A stretch of DNA of 64,000 nucleotides from Calliopsis andreniformis (Eukaryota > Arthropoda > Insecta > Hymenoptera > Andrenidae), in the NCBI RefSeq assembly GCF_051401765.1, contig NW_027480464.1, positions 186,001-250,000 on the forward strand, written 5' to 3'. Both the position numbers and the translations under genes were made by a program. Below are positions 38,301 to 51,595 of this stretch, in pieces (the stretch's first letter is position 1; each line of letters begins with the position of its first letter). The notes under the pieces were generated by a model. That model saw nothing but the letters and a program-made list of their open reading frames with translations. It did not search any database and was not told the DNA's origin.

Positions 38301-40291
38301 CAATCCTCAGTCCTCAATCCACAATCCTCAACGGTCAATGCTCAATACTCAATCTTCAATGCTCATTCCTCAATCCTCAATCCTCAATTCTCAATCCTCA
38401 ATCGTCAACATTCAATCCTCAATACTCAATCTTCAATCCTCATTCCTCAATGTTCAATCCTCAATACCCAATCTTCAGTCTTCAATCCTCAATCCTCAAT
38501 CCTCAATCCTCAATCCTCAATACTCAGTCCTCAATCCTCAGGCTTCAATCCTCAATACTCAATCTTCAATCCTCAATCCTCAATCCTCAATCCTCAATCT
38601 TCAATCCTCAATACTGAATCTTCAATGCTCAATCCTCAATCCTCAATACTCAATCCTCAATCCTCAATCACCTATCCTCAACACCCAATCCTCAACCATC
38701 AATCCTCTATGTTCACTCCGCAATACCCAATCCTCAATCTTCAGCCCTCAACCCTCAATCCTCAATCCTCAATCCTCAGTCTTCAATCTTCAATCCTCAA
38801 TACTCAATCTTCAATCCTCAATCCTCAATAATCAATCCTCAATCCACATTCTTCAATCCTCAACACCCAATCCTCAATCTACAATCCTCAATCTTCAGTC
38901 CTCAATTCTCAATCCTCAATCCTCAATCCTCAGACCTCAAACATCAATACTCAACCCTCAGTCCTCGTCCTCAATCCACAACCCTCAATCCTCGATCCTC
39001 AATATTCAATAATCAATATTCAATCTTCAATCCTCAATCCTCAGTCCTCAATACTCAAACCACAATCCTCAATTCTCAATCGTCAATGCTCAATACTCAA
39101 TCGTCAATCCTCAATCCCGAATCCTCAATCTTCAATCCTCAATCCTCAATCCTCAATCCTCAATCCTCAATCTTCAATCCTCAATACTCAATCTTCAATC
39201 CTCAATCCTCAATCCTCAATCCTCAATCCTCAATCCTCAATCCTCAATCCTCAATATTCAATCCTCAATACTCAATCTGCAATCCTCAATCCTCAGTCCT
39301 CACTCCTCAATCCTCATTCTTCAATCCTCAATACCGAATCCTCAATCTTCAATCCTCAATCCTCAGTCCTCAATTCTCAATCCTCAATCCTGAATCCTCA
39401 GACTTCAAACACCAATACTGAACCCTCAGTCCTCGTCCTCAATCCACAACCCTCAATCCTCGATCCTCAATCTTCAATCATTAATATTCAATCTTCAATC
39501 TTCAATCCTCAATCCTCAATCCTCAACCCTCAACCCTCAACGTTCAATCCTCAATACCCAATCCTCAGTCTTCCATCCTCAATCCTCAATACTCAATCCT
39601 CAATCCTCAATACTCCGTCCTCAATCCTCAATCTTCAATCCTCTATACTCAATCTTCAATCCTCAATCCTCAATCCTTAATCCTCAATCTTCAATCCTCA
39701 ATACTGAATCTTCAATCCTCAATCCTCAATCCTCAATCCTCAATCCTCATTCTTCAATCCTCAACACCCAATCCTCAATCTTCAATCCTCAATGTTCAAT
39801 CCGCAATACCCAATCCTCAATCTTCAATCCTCAACCCTCAATCCTCAATCCTCAATCCTCAATCCTCAATCTTCAATCCTCAATACTCAATCTTCAATCC
39901 TCAATCCTCAATCCTGAATCCTCAATCCACACTCTTCAATCCTCAACACCCAATCCTCTATCTTCAATCCTCAATCCTCAGTCCTCAATTCTCAATACTC
40001 AATCCTCAATCCTCAGACCTCAAACATCAATACTGAACCCTCAGTCCTCGTCCTCAATCCACAACCCTCAATCCTCTATCCTCAATCTTCAATCATCAAT
40101 ATTCAATCTTCAATCCTCAATCCTCAGTCCTCAATACTCAATCCACAATCCTCAATGATCAATCCTCAATACCCAAACCTCAATCTTCAATCCTCAATCC
40201 TCAATCCTCAATCCTCAATCCTCAATCCTCAATCCTCAATCCTCAGTCCTCAAACCTCAATCCTGAATCCTCAAACCTGAATCCTCAGTCT

Positions 40292-40445
40292 TCAGACCTC
40301 AGTCCTCAACAATCAGTTGTCAATCCTCAATCCTCAATAGAGTATCCTCAATTCACAGGTTTCAATACTCAATACTCAACCTGAAATCTTCAAATCTCTA
40401 TCCACAATCATCAATTCTCATCACTAAACCCTCAACACTCACTCC
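40292..40445. repeat. Landmark L19, type B1
   Basis: AATAGAGTAT at 40336. It stands where B1 and B2 carry two type-B1 landmarks, and only one is present here. Next landmark at 385 bp. Confidence 0.92.
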
Positions 40446-40676
40446 CCAATCCTCAATCTTCAATCCTCAATCCTCAATCCTCAATCCTCAATCCTCAATC
40501 TTCAATCCTCAATACTCAATCTTCAATCCTCAATCCTCAATCCTCGGTCTTCAATCCTCAATCGCCAATCTCCAATCCTGAATACTCAATCTTCAATCCT
40601 CAATCCTCAATCCTCAATCCTCAATCCTCAGTCCTCAAACCTCAATCCTGAATCCTCAAACCTGAATCCTCAGTCT

Positions 40677-40830
40677 TCAGACCTCAGTCCTCAACAATCA
40701 GTTGTCAATCCTCAATCCTCAATAGAATATCCTCAATTCACAGGTTTCAATACTCAATACTCAACCTGAAATCTTCAAATCTCTATCCACAATCATCAAT
40801 TCTCATCACTCAACCCTCAACACTCAGTCC
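40677..40830. repeat. Landmark L20, type B2
   Basis: AATAGAATAT at 40721 with GTTTCAATAC. Next landmark is 8,680 bp away, the longest gap in the window: 1,242 heptamers minus fourteen 6-bp units. Confidence 0.92.
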
Positions 40831-41534
40831 CCAAACCTCAATCTTCAATCTTCAATCCTCAATCCTCAATTTTCAATCCTCAATACTCAATCTTCAATCC
40901 TCAATACTAAATCCTCAATCCTCAATCCTCAGTCCTCAGTCCACAATCCTCAATCCTCAAACCTCAATCTTCAATCGTCAGCCCTCGTCCTCAATCATCC
41001 ACACTCAATCCTCAATCCTCAATCTTCAATCATCAATACTCAATCTTCAATCCTCAATCCTCAATCTTCAACCCTCAATCCTCAATTCTCAGTCCTCAAT
41101 ACTCAATCCTCAATCGTCAATCCTCAATACCCAATCCTCAATCTTCAATCCTCAATCCTCAATCCTCAATCCTCAATCCTCAATCATCATTCCTCAATAC
41201 TCAATCTACAATCCTCAATCCTCAATCCTCAATCCTCAATGCTCAATCCTCAATCCTCAATCCTCAGTCCTCAGTCCTCAAACCTCAATCCTCAACCCAC
41301 AGCCCTCATCCTCAATCCTAAATCCTCAATCCTCAATCCTCAATCTTCAACCCTCAATACCCAATCTTCAGTCTTCAATCCTCAATCCTCAATCCTCAAT
41401 CCTCAATCCTCAATACTCAGTCCTCAATCCTCAGGCTTCAATCCTCAATACTCAATCTTCAATCCTCAATCCTCAATCCTCAATCCTCAATCTTCAATCC
41501 TCAATACTGAATCTTCAATGCTCAATCCTCAATC

Positions 41535-44500
41535 CTCAATCCTCAATCCTCAATCCTCAATCACCTATCCTCAACACCCAATCCTCAACCATCAATCCTC
41601 TATGTTCAATCCGCAATACCCAATCCTCAATCTTCAGCCCTCAACCCTCAATCCTCAATCCTCAATCCTCAGTCTTCAATCTTCAATCCTCAATACTCAA
41701 TCTTCAATCCTCAATCCTCAATAATCAATCCTCAATCCACATTCTTCAATCCTCAACACCCAATCCTCAATCTACGATCCTCAATCTTCAGTCCTCAATT
41801 CTCAATCCTCAATCCTCAATCCTCAGACCTCAAACATCAATACTCAACCCTCAGTCCTCGTCCTCAATCCACAACCCTCAATCCTCGATCCTCAATCTTC
41901 AATAATCAATATTCAATCTTCAATCCTCAATCCTCAATCCTCAATACTCAAACCACAATCCTCAATTCTCAATCGTCAATGCTCAATACTCAATCGTCAA
42001 TCCTCAATCCCGAATCCTCAATCTTCAATCCTCAATCCTCAGTCCTCAGTTCTCAATCCTCAATCCTCAGTCCTCAGTCCTCAAACCCCTACCCTCAACC
42101 CTCAGCCCTCATACTCAATCCTCAATCCTCAATCCTCAATCCTCAATACTCAATCTTCAATCCTCAAACCTCAATCCTCAATCCTCAATCCTCAATGTTC
42201 AATCCTCAATACCCAATCTTCAGTCTTCAATCCTCAATCCTCAATCCTCAATCCTCAATCCTCAATACTCAGTCCTCAATCCTCAGGCTTCAATCCTCAA
42301 TACTCAATCTTCAATCCTCAATCCTCAATCCTCAATCCTCAATCTTCAATCCTCAATACTGAATCTTCAATGCTCAATCCTCAATCCTCAATCCTCAGTC
42401 CTCAATCCTCAATCACCTATCCTCAACACCCAATCCTCAACCTTCAATCCTCTATGTTCAATCCGCAATACCCAATCCTCAATCTTCAACCCTCAACCCT
42501 CAATCCTCAATCCTCAATCCTCAGTCTTCAATCTTCAATCCTCAATACTCAATCTTCAATCCTCAATCCTCAATCGTCAATCCTCAATACCCAATCATCA
42601 ATCTTCAATCCTCAATCCTCAATCCTCAATCCTCAATCCTCAATCTTCATTCCTCAATACTCAATCTACAATCCTCAATCCTCGATCCTCAATCCTCAAT
42701 GCTCAATCCTCAATCCTCAATCCTCAACCCTCAATCTTCAATCCTCGATACTCAATCAGCAATCCTCAATCTTCAATCCTCAATCCTCAATCCTCATTCT
42801 TCAATCCTCAATGCCCAGGCCTCAATCTTCAATCCTCAATCCTCAATCCTCAATACTCAATCTTCAATCATCAATCCTCAATCCTCAATCCTCAGTCCTC
42901 AATCCTCAATCCTCAATCTTCAATCCTCAATACTCAAACTGCAATCCTCAGTCCTCAGTCCTCACTCCTCAATTCTCATTCTTCAATCCTCAATACCGAA
43001 TCCTCAATCTTCAATCCTCAATCCACAATCCTCAATTCTCAATCCACAATCCTCAATCCTCAGACTTCAAACACCAATACTCAACCCTCAGTCCTCGTCC
43101 TCAATCCGCAACCCTCAATCCTCAATCCTCAATCTTCAATCATTAATATTCAATCTTCAATCCTCAATCCTCAATCCTCAATCCTCAACTCTCAACACTC
43201 AATGTTCAATCCTCAATACCCAATCCTCAGTCTTCAATCCTCAATCCCCAATCCTCAATCCTCAATCCTCAATTCTCAGTCCTCAATCCTCAATCTTCAA
43301 TCCTCAATACTCAATCTTCAATCCTCAATCCTCAATCCTCAATCTTCAATCCTCAATACTGAATCTTCTATCCTCAATCTCCAATACTCAATGTTCAATC
43401 CGCAATACCCAATCCTCAACCCTGAACACTCAGTCCCCAATCCTCAATATGCAATCCTCAATCCTCAGTCCTCAATCCACAATCCTCAACGGTCAATGCT
43501 CAATACTCAATCTTCAATGCTCATTCCTCAATCCTCAATCCTCAATTCTCAATCCTCAATCGTCAACATTCAATCCTCAATACTCAATCTTCAATCCTCA
43601 TTCCTCAATGTTCAATCCTCAATACCCAATCTTCAGTCTTCAATCCTCAATCCTCAATCCTCAATCCTCAATCCTCAGTACTCAGTCCTCAATCCTCAGC
43701 CTTCAATCCTCAATACTCAATCTTCAATCCTCAATCCTCAATCCTCAATCCTCAATCTTCAATCCTCAATACTGAATCTTCAATGCTCAATCCTCAATCC
43801 TCAATCCTCAATCCTCAATCCTCAATCACCTATCCTCAACACCCAATCCTCAACCATCAATCCTCTATGTTCAATCCGCAATACCCAATCCTCAATCTTC
43901 AACCCTCAACCCTCAATCCTCAATCCTCAATCCTCAGTCTTCAATCTTCAATCCTCAATACTCAATCTTCAATCCTCAATCCTCAATAATCAATCCTCAA
44001 TCCTCAGACCTCAAACATCAATACTCAACCCTCAGTCCTCGTCCTCAATCCACAACCCTCAATCCTCGATCCTCAATCTTCAATAATCAATATTCAATCT
44101 TCAATCCTCAATCTTCAATCCTCAATCCTCAATCCTCAATCCTCAATCCTCAATCTTCAATCCTCAATACTCAATCTTCAATCATCAATCCTCAATCCTC
44201 AATCCTCAATCCTCAATCCTCGATCCTCAATCTTCAATCCTCAATACTCAAAATGCAATCCTCAGTCCTCAGTCCTCACTCCTCAATTCTCATTCTTCAA
44301 TCCTCAATACCGAATCCTCAATCTTCAATCCTCAATCCACAATCCTCAATTCTCAATCCACAATCCTCAATCCTCAGACTTCAAACACCAATACTCAACC
44401 CTCAGTCCTCGTCCTCAATCCGCAACCCTCAATCCTCAATCCTCAATCTTCAGTCATTAATATTCAATCTTCAATCCTCAATCCTCAATCCTCAATCCTC

Positions 44501-45560
44501 AGCTCTCAACACTCAATGTTCAATCCTCAATACCCAATCCTCAGTCTTCAATCCTCAATCCCCAATCCTCAATCCTCAATCCTCAATTCTCAGTCCTCAA
44601 TCCTCAATCTTCAATCCTCAATACTCAATCTTCAATCCTCAATCCTCAATCCTCAATCTTCAATCCTCAATACTGAATCTTCTATCCTCAATCTCCAATC
44701 CTCAATGTTCAATCCGCAATACCCTATCCTCAATCCTGAACACTCAGACCCCAATCCTCAATATTCAATCCTCAATCCTCAGTCCTCAATCCACAATCCT
44801 CAACGGTCAATGCTCAATACTCAATCTTCAATGCTCATTCCTCAATCCTCAATCCTCAATTCTCAATCCTCAATCGTCAACATTCAATCCTCAATAGTCA
44901 ATCTTCAATCCTCATTCCTCAATGTTCAATCCTCAATACCCAATCTTCAGTCTTCAATCCTCAATCCTCAATCCTCAATCCTCAATCCTCAATACTCAGT
45001 CCTCAATCCTCAGGCTTCAATCCTCAATACTCAATCTTCAATCCTCAATCCTCAATCCTCAATCCTCAATCTTCAATCCTCAATACTGAATCTTCAATGC
45101 TCAATCCTCAATCCTCAATACTCAATCCTCAATCCTCAATCACCTATCCTCAACACCCAATCCCCAACCATCAATCCTCTATGTTCAATCCGCAATACCC
45201 AATCCTCAATCTTCAGCCCTCAACCCTCAATCCTCAATCCTCAATCCTCAGTCTTCAATCTTCAATCCTCAATACTCAATCTTCAATCCTCAATCCTCAA
45301 TAATCAATCCTCAATCCACATTCTTCAATCCTCAACACCCAATCCTCAATTTACAATCCTCAATCTTCAGTCCTCAATTCTCAATCCTCAATCCTCAATC
45401 CTCAGACCTCAAACATCAATACTCAACCCTCAGTCCTCGTCCTCAATCCACAACCCTCAATCCTCGATCCTCAATATTCAATAATCAATATTCAACCTTC
45501 AATCCTCAATCCTCAATCCTCAATACTCAAACCACAATCCTCAATTCTCAATCGTCAATG
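41535..45560. repeat. 4,026-bp block, copy C1
   Basis: Markers at 41979, 42370, 42699, 43202 and 43783 recur 4,026 bp downstream. Inside C1 a 1,314-bp unit is present twice (43202 to 44516 and 43783 to 45097). 4,026 equals 576 heptamers minus six, and I counted six 6-bp units inside. Confidence 0.87.
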
Positions 45561-48272
45561 CTCAATCCTCAATCCTCAATCCTCAATCACCTATCCTCAA
45601 CACCCAATCCTCAACCATCAATCCTCTATGTTCAATCCGCAATACCCAATCCTCAATCTTCAGCCCTCAACCCTCAATCCTCAATCCTCAATCCTCAGTC
45701 TTCAATCTTCAATCCTCAATACTCAATCTTCAATCCTCAATCCTCAATAATCAATCCTCAATCCACATTCTTCAATCCTCAACACCCAATCCTCAATCTA
45801 CAATCCTCAATCTTCAGTCCTCAATTCTCAATCCTCAATCCTCAATCCTCAGACCTCAAACATCAATACTCAACCCTCAGTCCTCGTCCTCAATCCACAA
45901 CCCTCAATCCTCGATCCTCAATCTTCAATAATCAATATTCAATCTTCAATCCTCAATCCTCAATCCTCAATACTCAAACCACAATCCTCAATTCTCAATC
46001 GTCAATGCTCAATACTCAATCGTCAATCCTCAATCCCGAATCCTCAATCTTCAATCCTCAATCCTCAGTCCTCAGTTCTCAATCCTCAATCCTCAGTCCT
46101 CAGTCCTCAAACCCCTACCCTCAACCGTCAGCCCTCATACTCAATCCTCAATCCTCAATCCTCAATCCTCAATACTCAATCTTCAATCCTCAAACCTCAA
46201 TCCTCAATCCTCAATCCTCAATGTTCAATCCTCAATACCCAATCTTCAGTCTTCAATCCTCAATCCTCAATCCTCAATCCTCAATCCTCAATACTCAGTC
46301 CTCAATCCTCAGGCTTCAATCCTCAATACTCAATCTTCAATCCTCAATCCTCAATCCTCAATCCTCAATCTTCAATCCTCAATACTGAATCTTCAATGCT
46401 CAATCCTCAATCCTCAATCCTCAATCCTCAATCCTCAATCACCTATCCTCAACACCCAATCCTCAACCTTCAATCCTCTATGTTCAATCCGCAATACCCA
46501 ATCCTCAATCTTCAACCCTCAACCCTCAATCCTCAATCCTCAATCCTCAGTCTTCAATCTTCAATCCTCAATACTCAATCTTCAATCCTCAATCCTCAAT
46601 CGTCAATCCTCAATACCCAATCATCAATCTTCAATCCTCAATCCTCAATCCTCAATCCTCAATCCTCAATCTTCATTCCTCAATACTCAATCTACAATCC
46701 TCAATCCTCGATCCTCAATCCTCAATGCTCAATCCTCAATCCTCAATCCTCAACCCTCAATCTTCAATCCTCGATACTCAATCAGCAATCCTCAATCTTC
46801 AATCCTCAATCCTCAATCCTCATTCTTCAATCCTCAATGCCCAGGCCTCAATCTTCAATCCTCAATCCTCAATCCTCAATACTCAATCTTCAATCATCAA
46901 TCCTCAATCCTCAATCCTCAATCCTCAATCCTCAATCCTCAATCTTCAATCCTCAATACTCAAACTGCAATCCTCAGTCCTCAGTCCTCACTCCTCAATT
47001 CTCATTCTTCAATCCTCAATACCGAATCCTCAATCTTCAATCCTCAATCCACAATCCTCAATTCTCAATCCACAATCCTCAATCCTCAGACTTCAAACAC
47101 CAATACTCAACCCTCAGTCCTCGTCCTCAATCCGCAACCCTCAATCCTCAATCCTCAATCTTCAATCATTAATATTCAATCTTCAATCCTCAATCCTCAA
47201 TCCTCAATCCTCAACTCTCAACACTCAATGTTCAATCCTCAATACCCAATCCTCAGTCTTCAATTATCAATCCCCAATCCTCAATCCTCAATCCTCAATT
47301 CTCAGTCCTCAATCCTCAATCTTCAATCCTCAATACTCAATCTTCAATCCTCAATCCTCAATCCTCAATCTTCAATCCTCAATACTGAATCTTCTATCCT
47401 CAATCTCCAATCCTCAATGTTCAATCCGCAATACCCTATCCTCAATCCTGAACACTCAGTCCCCAATCCTCAATATTCAATCCTCAATCCTCAGTCCTCA
47501 ATCCACAATCCTCAACGGTCAATGCTCAATACTCAATCTTCAATGCTCATTCCTCAATCCTCAATCCTCAATTCTCAATCCTCAATCGTCAACATTCAAT
47601 CCTCAATACTCAATCTTCAATCCTCATTCCTCAATGTTCAATCCTCAATACCCAATCTTCAGTCTTCAATCCTCAATCCTCAATCCTCAATCCTCAATCC
47701 TCAATACTCAGTCCTCAATCCTCAGGCTTCAATCCTCAATACTCAATCTTCAATCCTCAATCCTCAATCCTCAATCCTCAATCTTCAATCCTCAATACTG
47801 AATCTTCAATGCTCAATCCTCAATCCTCAATACTCAATCCTCAATCCTCAATCACCTATCCTCAACACCCAATCCTCAACCATCAATCCTCTATGTTCAA
47901 TCCGCAATACCCAATCCTCAATCTTCAGCCCTCAACCCTCAATCCTCAATCCTCAATCCTCAGTCTTCAATCTTCAATCCTCAATACTCAATCTTCAATC
48001 CTCAATCCTCAATAATCAATCCTCAATCCACATTCTTCAATCCTCAACACCCAATCCTCAATCTACAATCCTCAATCTTCAGTCCTCAATTCTCAATCCT
48101 CAATCCTCAATCCTCAGACCTCAAACATCAATACTCAACCCTCAGTCCTCGTCCTCAATCCACAACCCTCAATCCTCGATCCTCAATATTCAATAATCAA
48201 TATTCAATCTTCAATCCTCAATCCTCAATCCTCAATACTCAAACCACAATCCTCAATTCTCAATCGTCAATG
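45561..48272. repeat. Block copy C2, 2,712 bp, with one 1,314-bp unit fewer
   Basis: It matches C1 at 4,026 bp in its first half (42370 to 46396, 42699 to 46725). From about 47.4 kb it matches the second 1,314-bp unit of C1 at 2,712 bp (44516 to 47228, 45097 to 47809). 4,026 minus 2,712 is 1,314, so C2 equals C1 minus one inner unit. The left join at 45558 is a hybrid of two modules sharing TCAATGCTCAAT. Confidence 0.87.
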
Positions 48273-49364
48273 CTCAATACTCAATCGTCAATCCTCAATC
48301 CCGAATCCTCAATCTTCAATCCTCAATCCTCAATCCTCAATCCTCAATCCTCAATCTTCAATCCTCAATACTCAATCTTCAATCCTCAATCCTCAATCCT
48401 CAATCCTCAATCCTCAATCCTCAATCCTCAATCCTCAATATTCAATCCTCAATACTCAATCTGCAATCCTCAATCCTCAGTCCTCACTCCTCAATCCTCA
48501 TTCTTCAATCCTCAATACCGAATCCTCAATCTTCAATCCTCAATCCTCTGTCCTCAATTCTCAATCCTCAATCCTGAATCCTCAGACTTCAAACACCAAT
48601 ACTGAACCCTCAGTCCTCGTCCTCAATCCACAACCCTCAATCCTCGATCCTCAATCTTCAATCATTAATATTCAATCTTCAATCTTCAATCCTCAATCCT
48701 CAATCCTCAACCCTCAACCCTCAACGTTCAATCCTCAATACCCAATCCTCAGTCTTCCATCCTCAATCCTCAATACTCAATCCTCAATCCTCAATACTCC
48801 GTCCTCAATCCTCAATCTTCAATCCTCTATACTCAATCTTCAATCCTCAATCCTCAATCCTTAATCCTCAATCTTCAATCCTCAATACTGAATCTTCAAT
48901 CCTCAATCCTCAATCCTCAATCCTCAATCCTCATTCTTCAATCCTCAACACCCAATCCTCAATCTTCAATCCTCAATGTTCAATCCGCAATACCCAATCC
49001 TCAATCTTCAATCCTCAACCCCCAATCCTCAATCCTCAATCCTCAATCCTCAATCTTCAATCCTCAATACTCAATCCTCAGACCTCAAACATCAATACTG
49101 AACCCTCAGTCCTCGTCCTCAATCCACAACCCTCAATCCTCTATACTCAATCTTCAATCATCAATATTCAATCTTCAATCCTCAATCCTCAGTCCTCAAT
49201 ACTCAATCCACAATCCTCAATGATCAATCCTCAATACCCAAACCTCAATCTTCAATCCTCAATCCTCAATCCTCAATCCTCAATCCTCAATCCTCAATCC
49301 TCAATCCTCAGTCCTCAAACCTCAATCCTGAATCCTCAAACCTGAATCCTCAGTCTTCAGATCT
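48273..49364. repeat. Family B connector with a 119-bp loss
   Basis: It matches 39089-40300 at 9,184 bp on its left (39086 to 48270) and 9,065 bp on its right (40336 to 49401). The difference, 119 bp, is 17 heptamers, lost near 49075 where TCAATAC TCAATCC runs straight into TCAGACCTCAAACATC. Confidence 0.8.
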
Positions 49365-49510
49365 CAGTCCTCAACAATCAGTTGTCAATCCTCAATCCTC
49401 AATAGAGTATCCTCAATTCACAGGTTTCAATACTCAATACTCAACCTGAAATCTTCAAATCTCTATCCACAATCATCAATTCTCATCACTAAACCCTCAA
49501 CACTCACTCC
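49357..49510. repeat. Landmark L21, type B1
   Basis: AATAGAGTAT at 49401, with a private AGATCTCAG at its left end. Next landmark at 385 bp. Confidence 0.92.
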
Positions 49511-49741
49511 CCAATCCTCAATCTTCAATCCTCAATCCTCAATCCTCAATCCTCAATCCTCAATCTTCAATCCTCAATACTCAATCTTCAATCCTCAATC
49601 CTCAATCCTCGGTCTTCAATCCTCAATCGCCAATCTCCAATCCTGGATACTCAATCTTCAATCCTCAATCCTCAATCCTCAATCCTCAATCCTCAGTCCT
49701 CAAACCTCAATCCTGAATCCTCAAACCTGAATCCTCAGTCT

Positions 49742-49895
49742 TCAGACCTCAGTCCTCAACAATCAGTTGTCAATCCTCAATCCTCAATAGAATATCCTCA
49801 ATTCACAGGTTTCAATACTCAATACTCAACCTGAAATCTTCAAATCTCTATCCACAATCATCAATTCTCATCACTCAACCCTCAACACTCAGTCC
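49742..49895. repeat. Landmark L22, type B2
   Basis: AATAGAATAT at 49786. It is preceded by the private CCTGGATAC shared with L25. Next landmark at 930 bp. Confidence 0.92.
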
Positions 49896-50671
49896 CCAAA
49901 CCTCAATCTTCAATCTTCAATCCTCAATCCTCAATTTTCAATCCTCAATACTCAATCTTCAATCCTCAATTCTAAATCCTCAATCCTCAATCCTCAGTCC
50001 TCAGTCCACAATCCTCAATCCTCAAACCTCAATCTTCAATCGTCAGCCCTCGTCCTCAATCATCCACACTCAATCCTCAATCCTCAATCTTCAATCATCA
50101 ATACTCAATCTTCAATCCTCAATCCTCAATCCTCAACCCTCAATCCTCAATTCTCAGTCCTCAATACTCAATCCTCAATCGTCAATCCTCAATACCCAAT
50201 CCTCAATCTTCAATCCTCAATCCTCAATCCTCAATCCTCAATCCTCAATCATCATTCCTCAATACTCAATCTACAATCCTCAATCCTCAATCCTCAATCC
50301 TCAATGCTCAATCCTCAATCCTCAATCCTCAACCCTCAATCTTCAATCCTCGATACTCAATCAGCAATCCTCAATCTTCAATCCTCAATCCTCAATCCTC
50401 ATTCTTCAATCCTCAATGCCAAGGCCTCAATCTTCAATCCTCAATCCTCAATCCTCAATTCTCAATCCTCAATCCTCAATCATCAATCCTCAATCCTCAG
50501 TCCTCAATCCTCAATCCTCAATCGTCAATCCTCAATGTTCAATCCGCAATACCCAATACTCAATCTTCAATCCTCAATCCTCAATCCTCAATCCTCGAAC
50601 CTCAATCCTCAACCCTCAATCCTCAGTCCTCGAACCTCAAACCTGTATCCTCAATCCCGAATCCTCAATCT

Positions 50672-50825
50672 TCAGACCGCAGTCCTCAACAATCAGTTGT
50701 CAATCCTCAATCCTCAATAGAGTATCCTCAATTCACAGGTTTCAATACTCAATACTCAACCTGAAATCTTCAAATCTCTATCCACAATCATCAATTCTCA
50801 TCACTAAACCCTCAACACTCACTCC
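50672..50825. repeat. Landmark L23, type B1
   Basis: AATAGAGTAT at 50716. Its left end reads CAGACCGCAG, shared with L26. Next landmark at 385 bp. Confidence 0.92.
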
Positions 50826-51056
50826 CCAATCCTCAATCTTCAATCCTCAATCCTCAATCCTCAATCCTCAATCCTCAATCTTCAATCCTCAATACTCAAT
50901 CTTCAATCCTCAATCCTCAATCCTCGGTCTTCAATCCTCAATCGCCAATCTCCAATCCTGAATACTCAATCTTCAATCCTCAATCCTCAATCCTCAATCC
51001 TCAATCCTCAGTCCTCAAACCTCAATCCTGAATCCTCAAACCTGAATCCTCAGTCT

Positions 51057-51210
51057 TCAGACCTCAGTCCTCAACAATCAGTTGTCAATCCTCAATCCTC
51101 AATAGAGTATCCTCAATTCACAGGTTTCAATACTCAATACTCAACCTGAAATCTTCAAATCTCTATCCACAATCATCAATTCTCATCACTAAACCCTCAA
51201 CACTCACTCC
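51057..51210. repeat. Landmark L24, type B1 at a D1/D2 join
   Basis: AATAGAGTAT at 51101. By position (385 bp after a B1 landmark preceded by CCTGTATCC) a B2 type is expected, as at L15, L18 and L27, but this one is B1. This suggests the D duplication breakpoint lies in or just left of this module. Confidence 0.88.
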
Positions 51211-51441
51211 CCAATCCTCAATCTTCAATCCTCAATCCTCAATCCTCAATCCTCAATCCTCAATCTTCAATCCTCAATACTCAATCTTCAATCCTCAATC
51301 CTCAATCCTCGGTCTTCAATCCTCAATCGCCAATCTCCAATCCTGGATACTCAATCTTCAATCCTCAATCCTCAATCCTCAATCCTCAATCCTCAGTCCT
51401 CAAACCTCAATCCTGAATCCTCAAACCTGAATCCTCAGTCT

Positions 51442-51595
51442 TCAGACCTCAGTCCTCAACAATCAGTTGTCAATCCTCAATCCTCAATAGAATATCCTCA
51501 ATTCACAGGTTTCAATACTCAATACTCAACCTGAAATCTTCAAATCTCTATCCACAATCATCAATTCTCATCACTCAACCCTCAACACTCAGTCC
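51442..51595. repeat. Landmark L25, type B2
   Basis: AATAGAATAT at 51486. It is the 1,700-bp partner of L22. Next landmark at 930 bp. Confidence 0.92.

Larger units (their letters stand above)
33022..39205. repeat. Family B super-unit, copy B2, with a 378-bp loss
   Basis: Second tandem copy of B1. Near 37285 it has lost 378 bp (54 heptamers) that B1 carries at about 31095-31470. The loss joins a TCTCCAAT unit directly to the T module at 37311. Later it is longer than B1 around 38.8-39.0 kb, where it keeps an ATCCACATTC segment. Its left edge carries a TCTGTCC unit at about 33179, otherwise seen near 48545. Confidence 0.88.
39206..41534. repeat. Family B super-unit, third partial copy B3
   Basis: It aligns with B2 at 6,296 bp up to the first landmark (34040 to 40336) and then at 5,505-5,387 bp (35216 to 40721, 36131 to 41518). 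The step of 791 bp is exactly the spacing between the two like landmarks 34040 and 34831 in B2, so one landmark interval is missing here. Confidence 0.85.
49365..51064. repeat. 1,700-bp tandem duplication, copy D1
   Basis: Markers recur 1,700 bp downstream: landmarks 49401, 49786 and 50716 to 51101, 51486 and 52416, and ATG-bearing units 50304 to 52004 and 50416 to 52116. A private CCTGGATAC at about 49644 recurs at about 51344. The peptide readings of 50304-50720 and 52004-52420 are identical, so the duplication looks recent. Confidence 0.92.
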
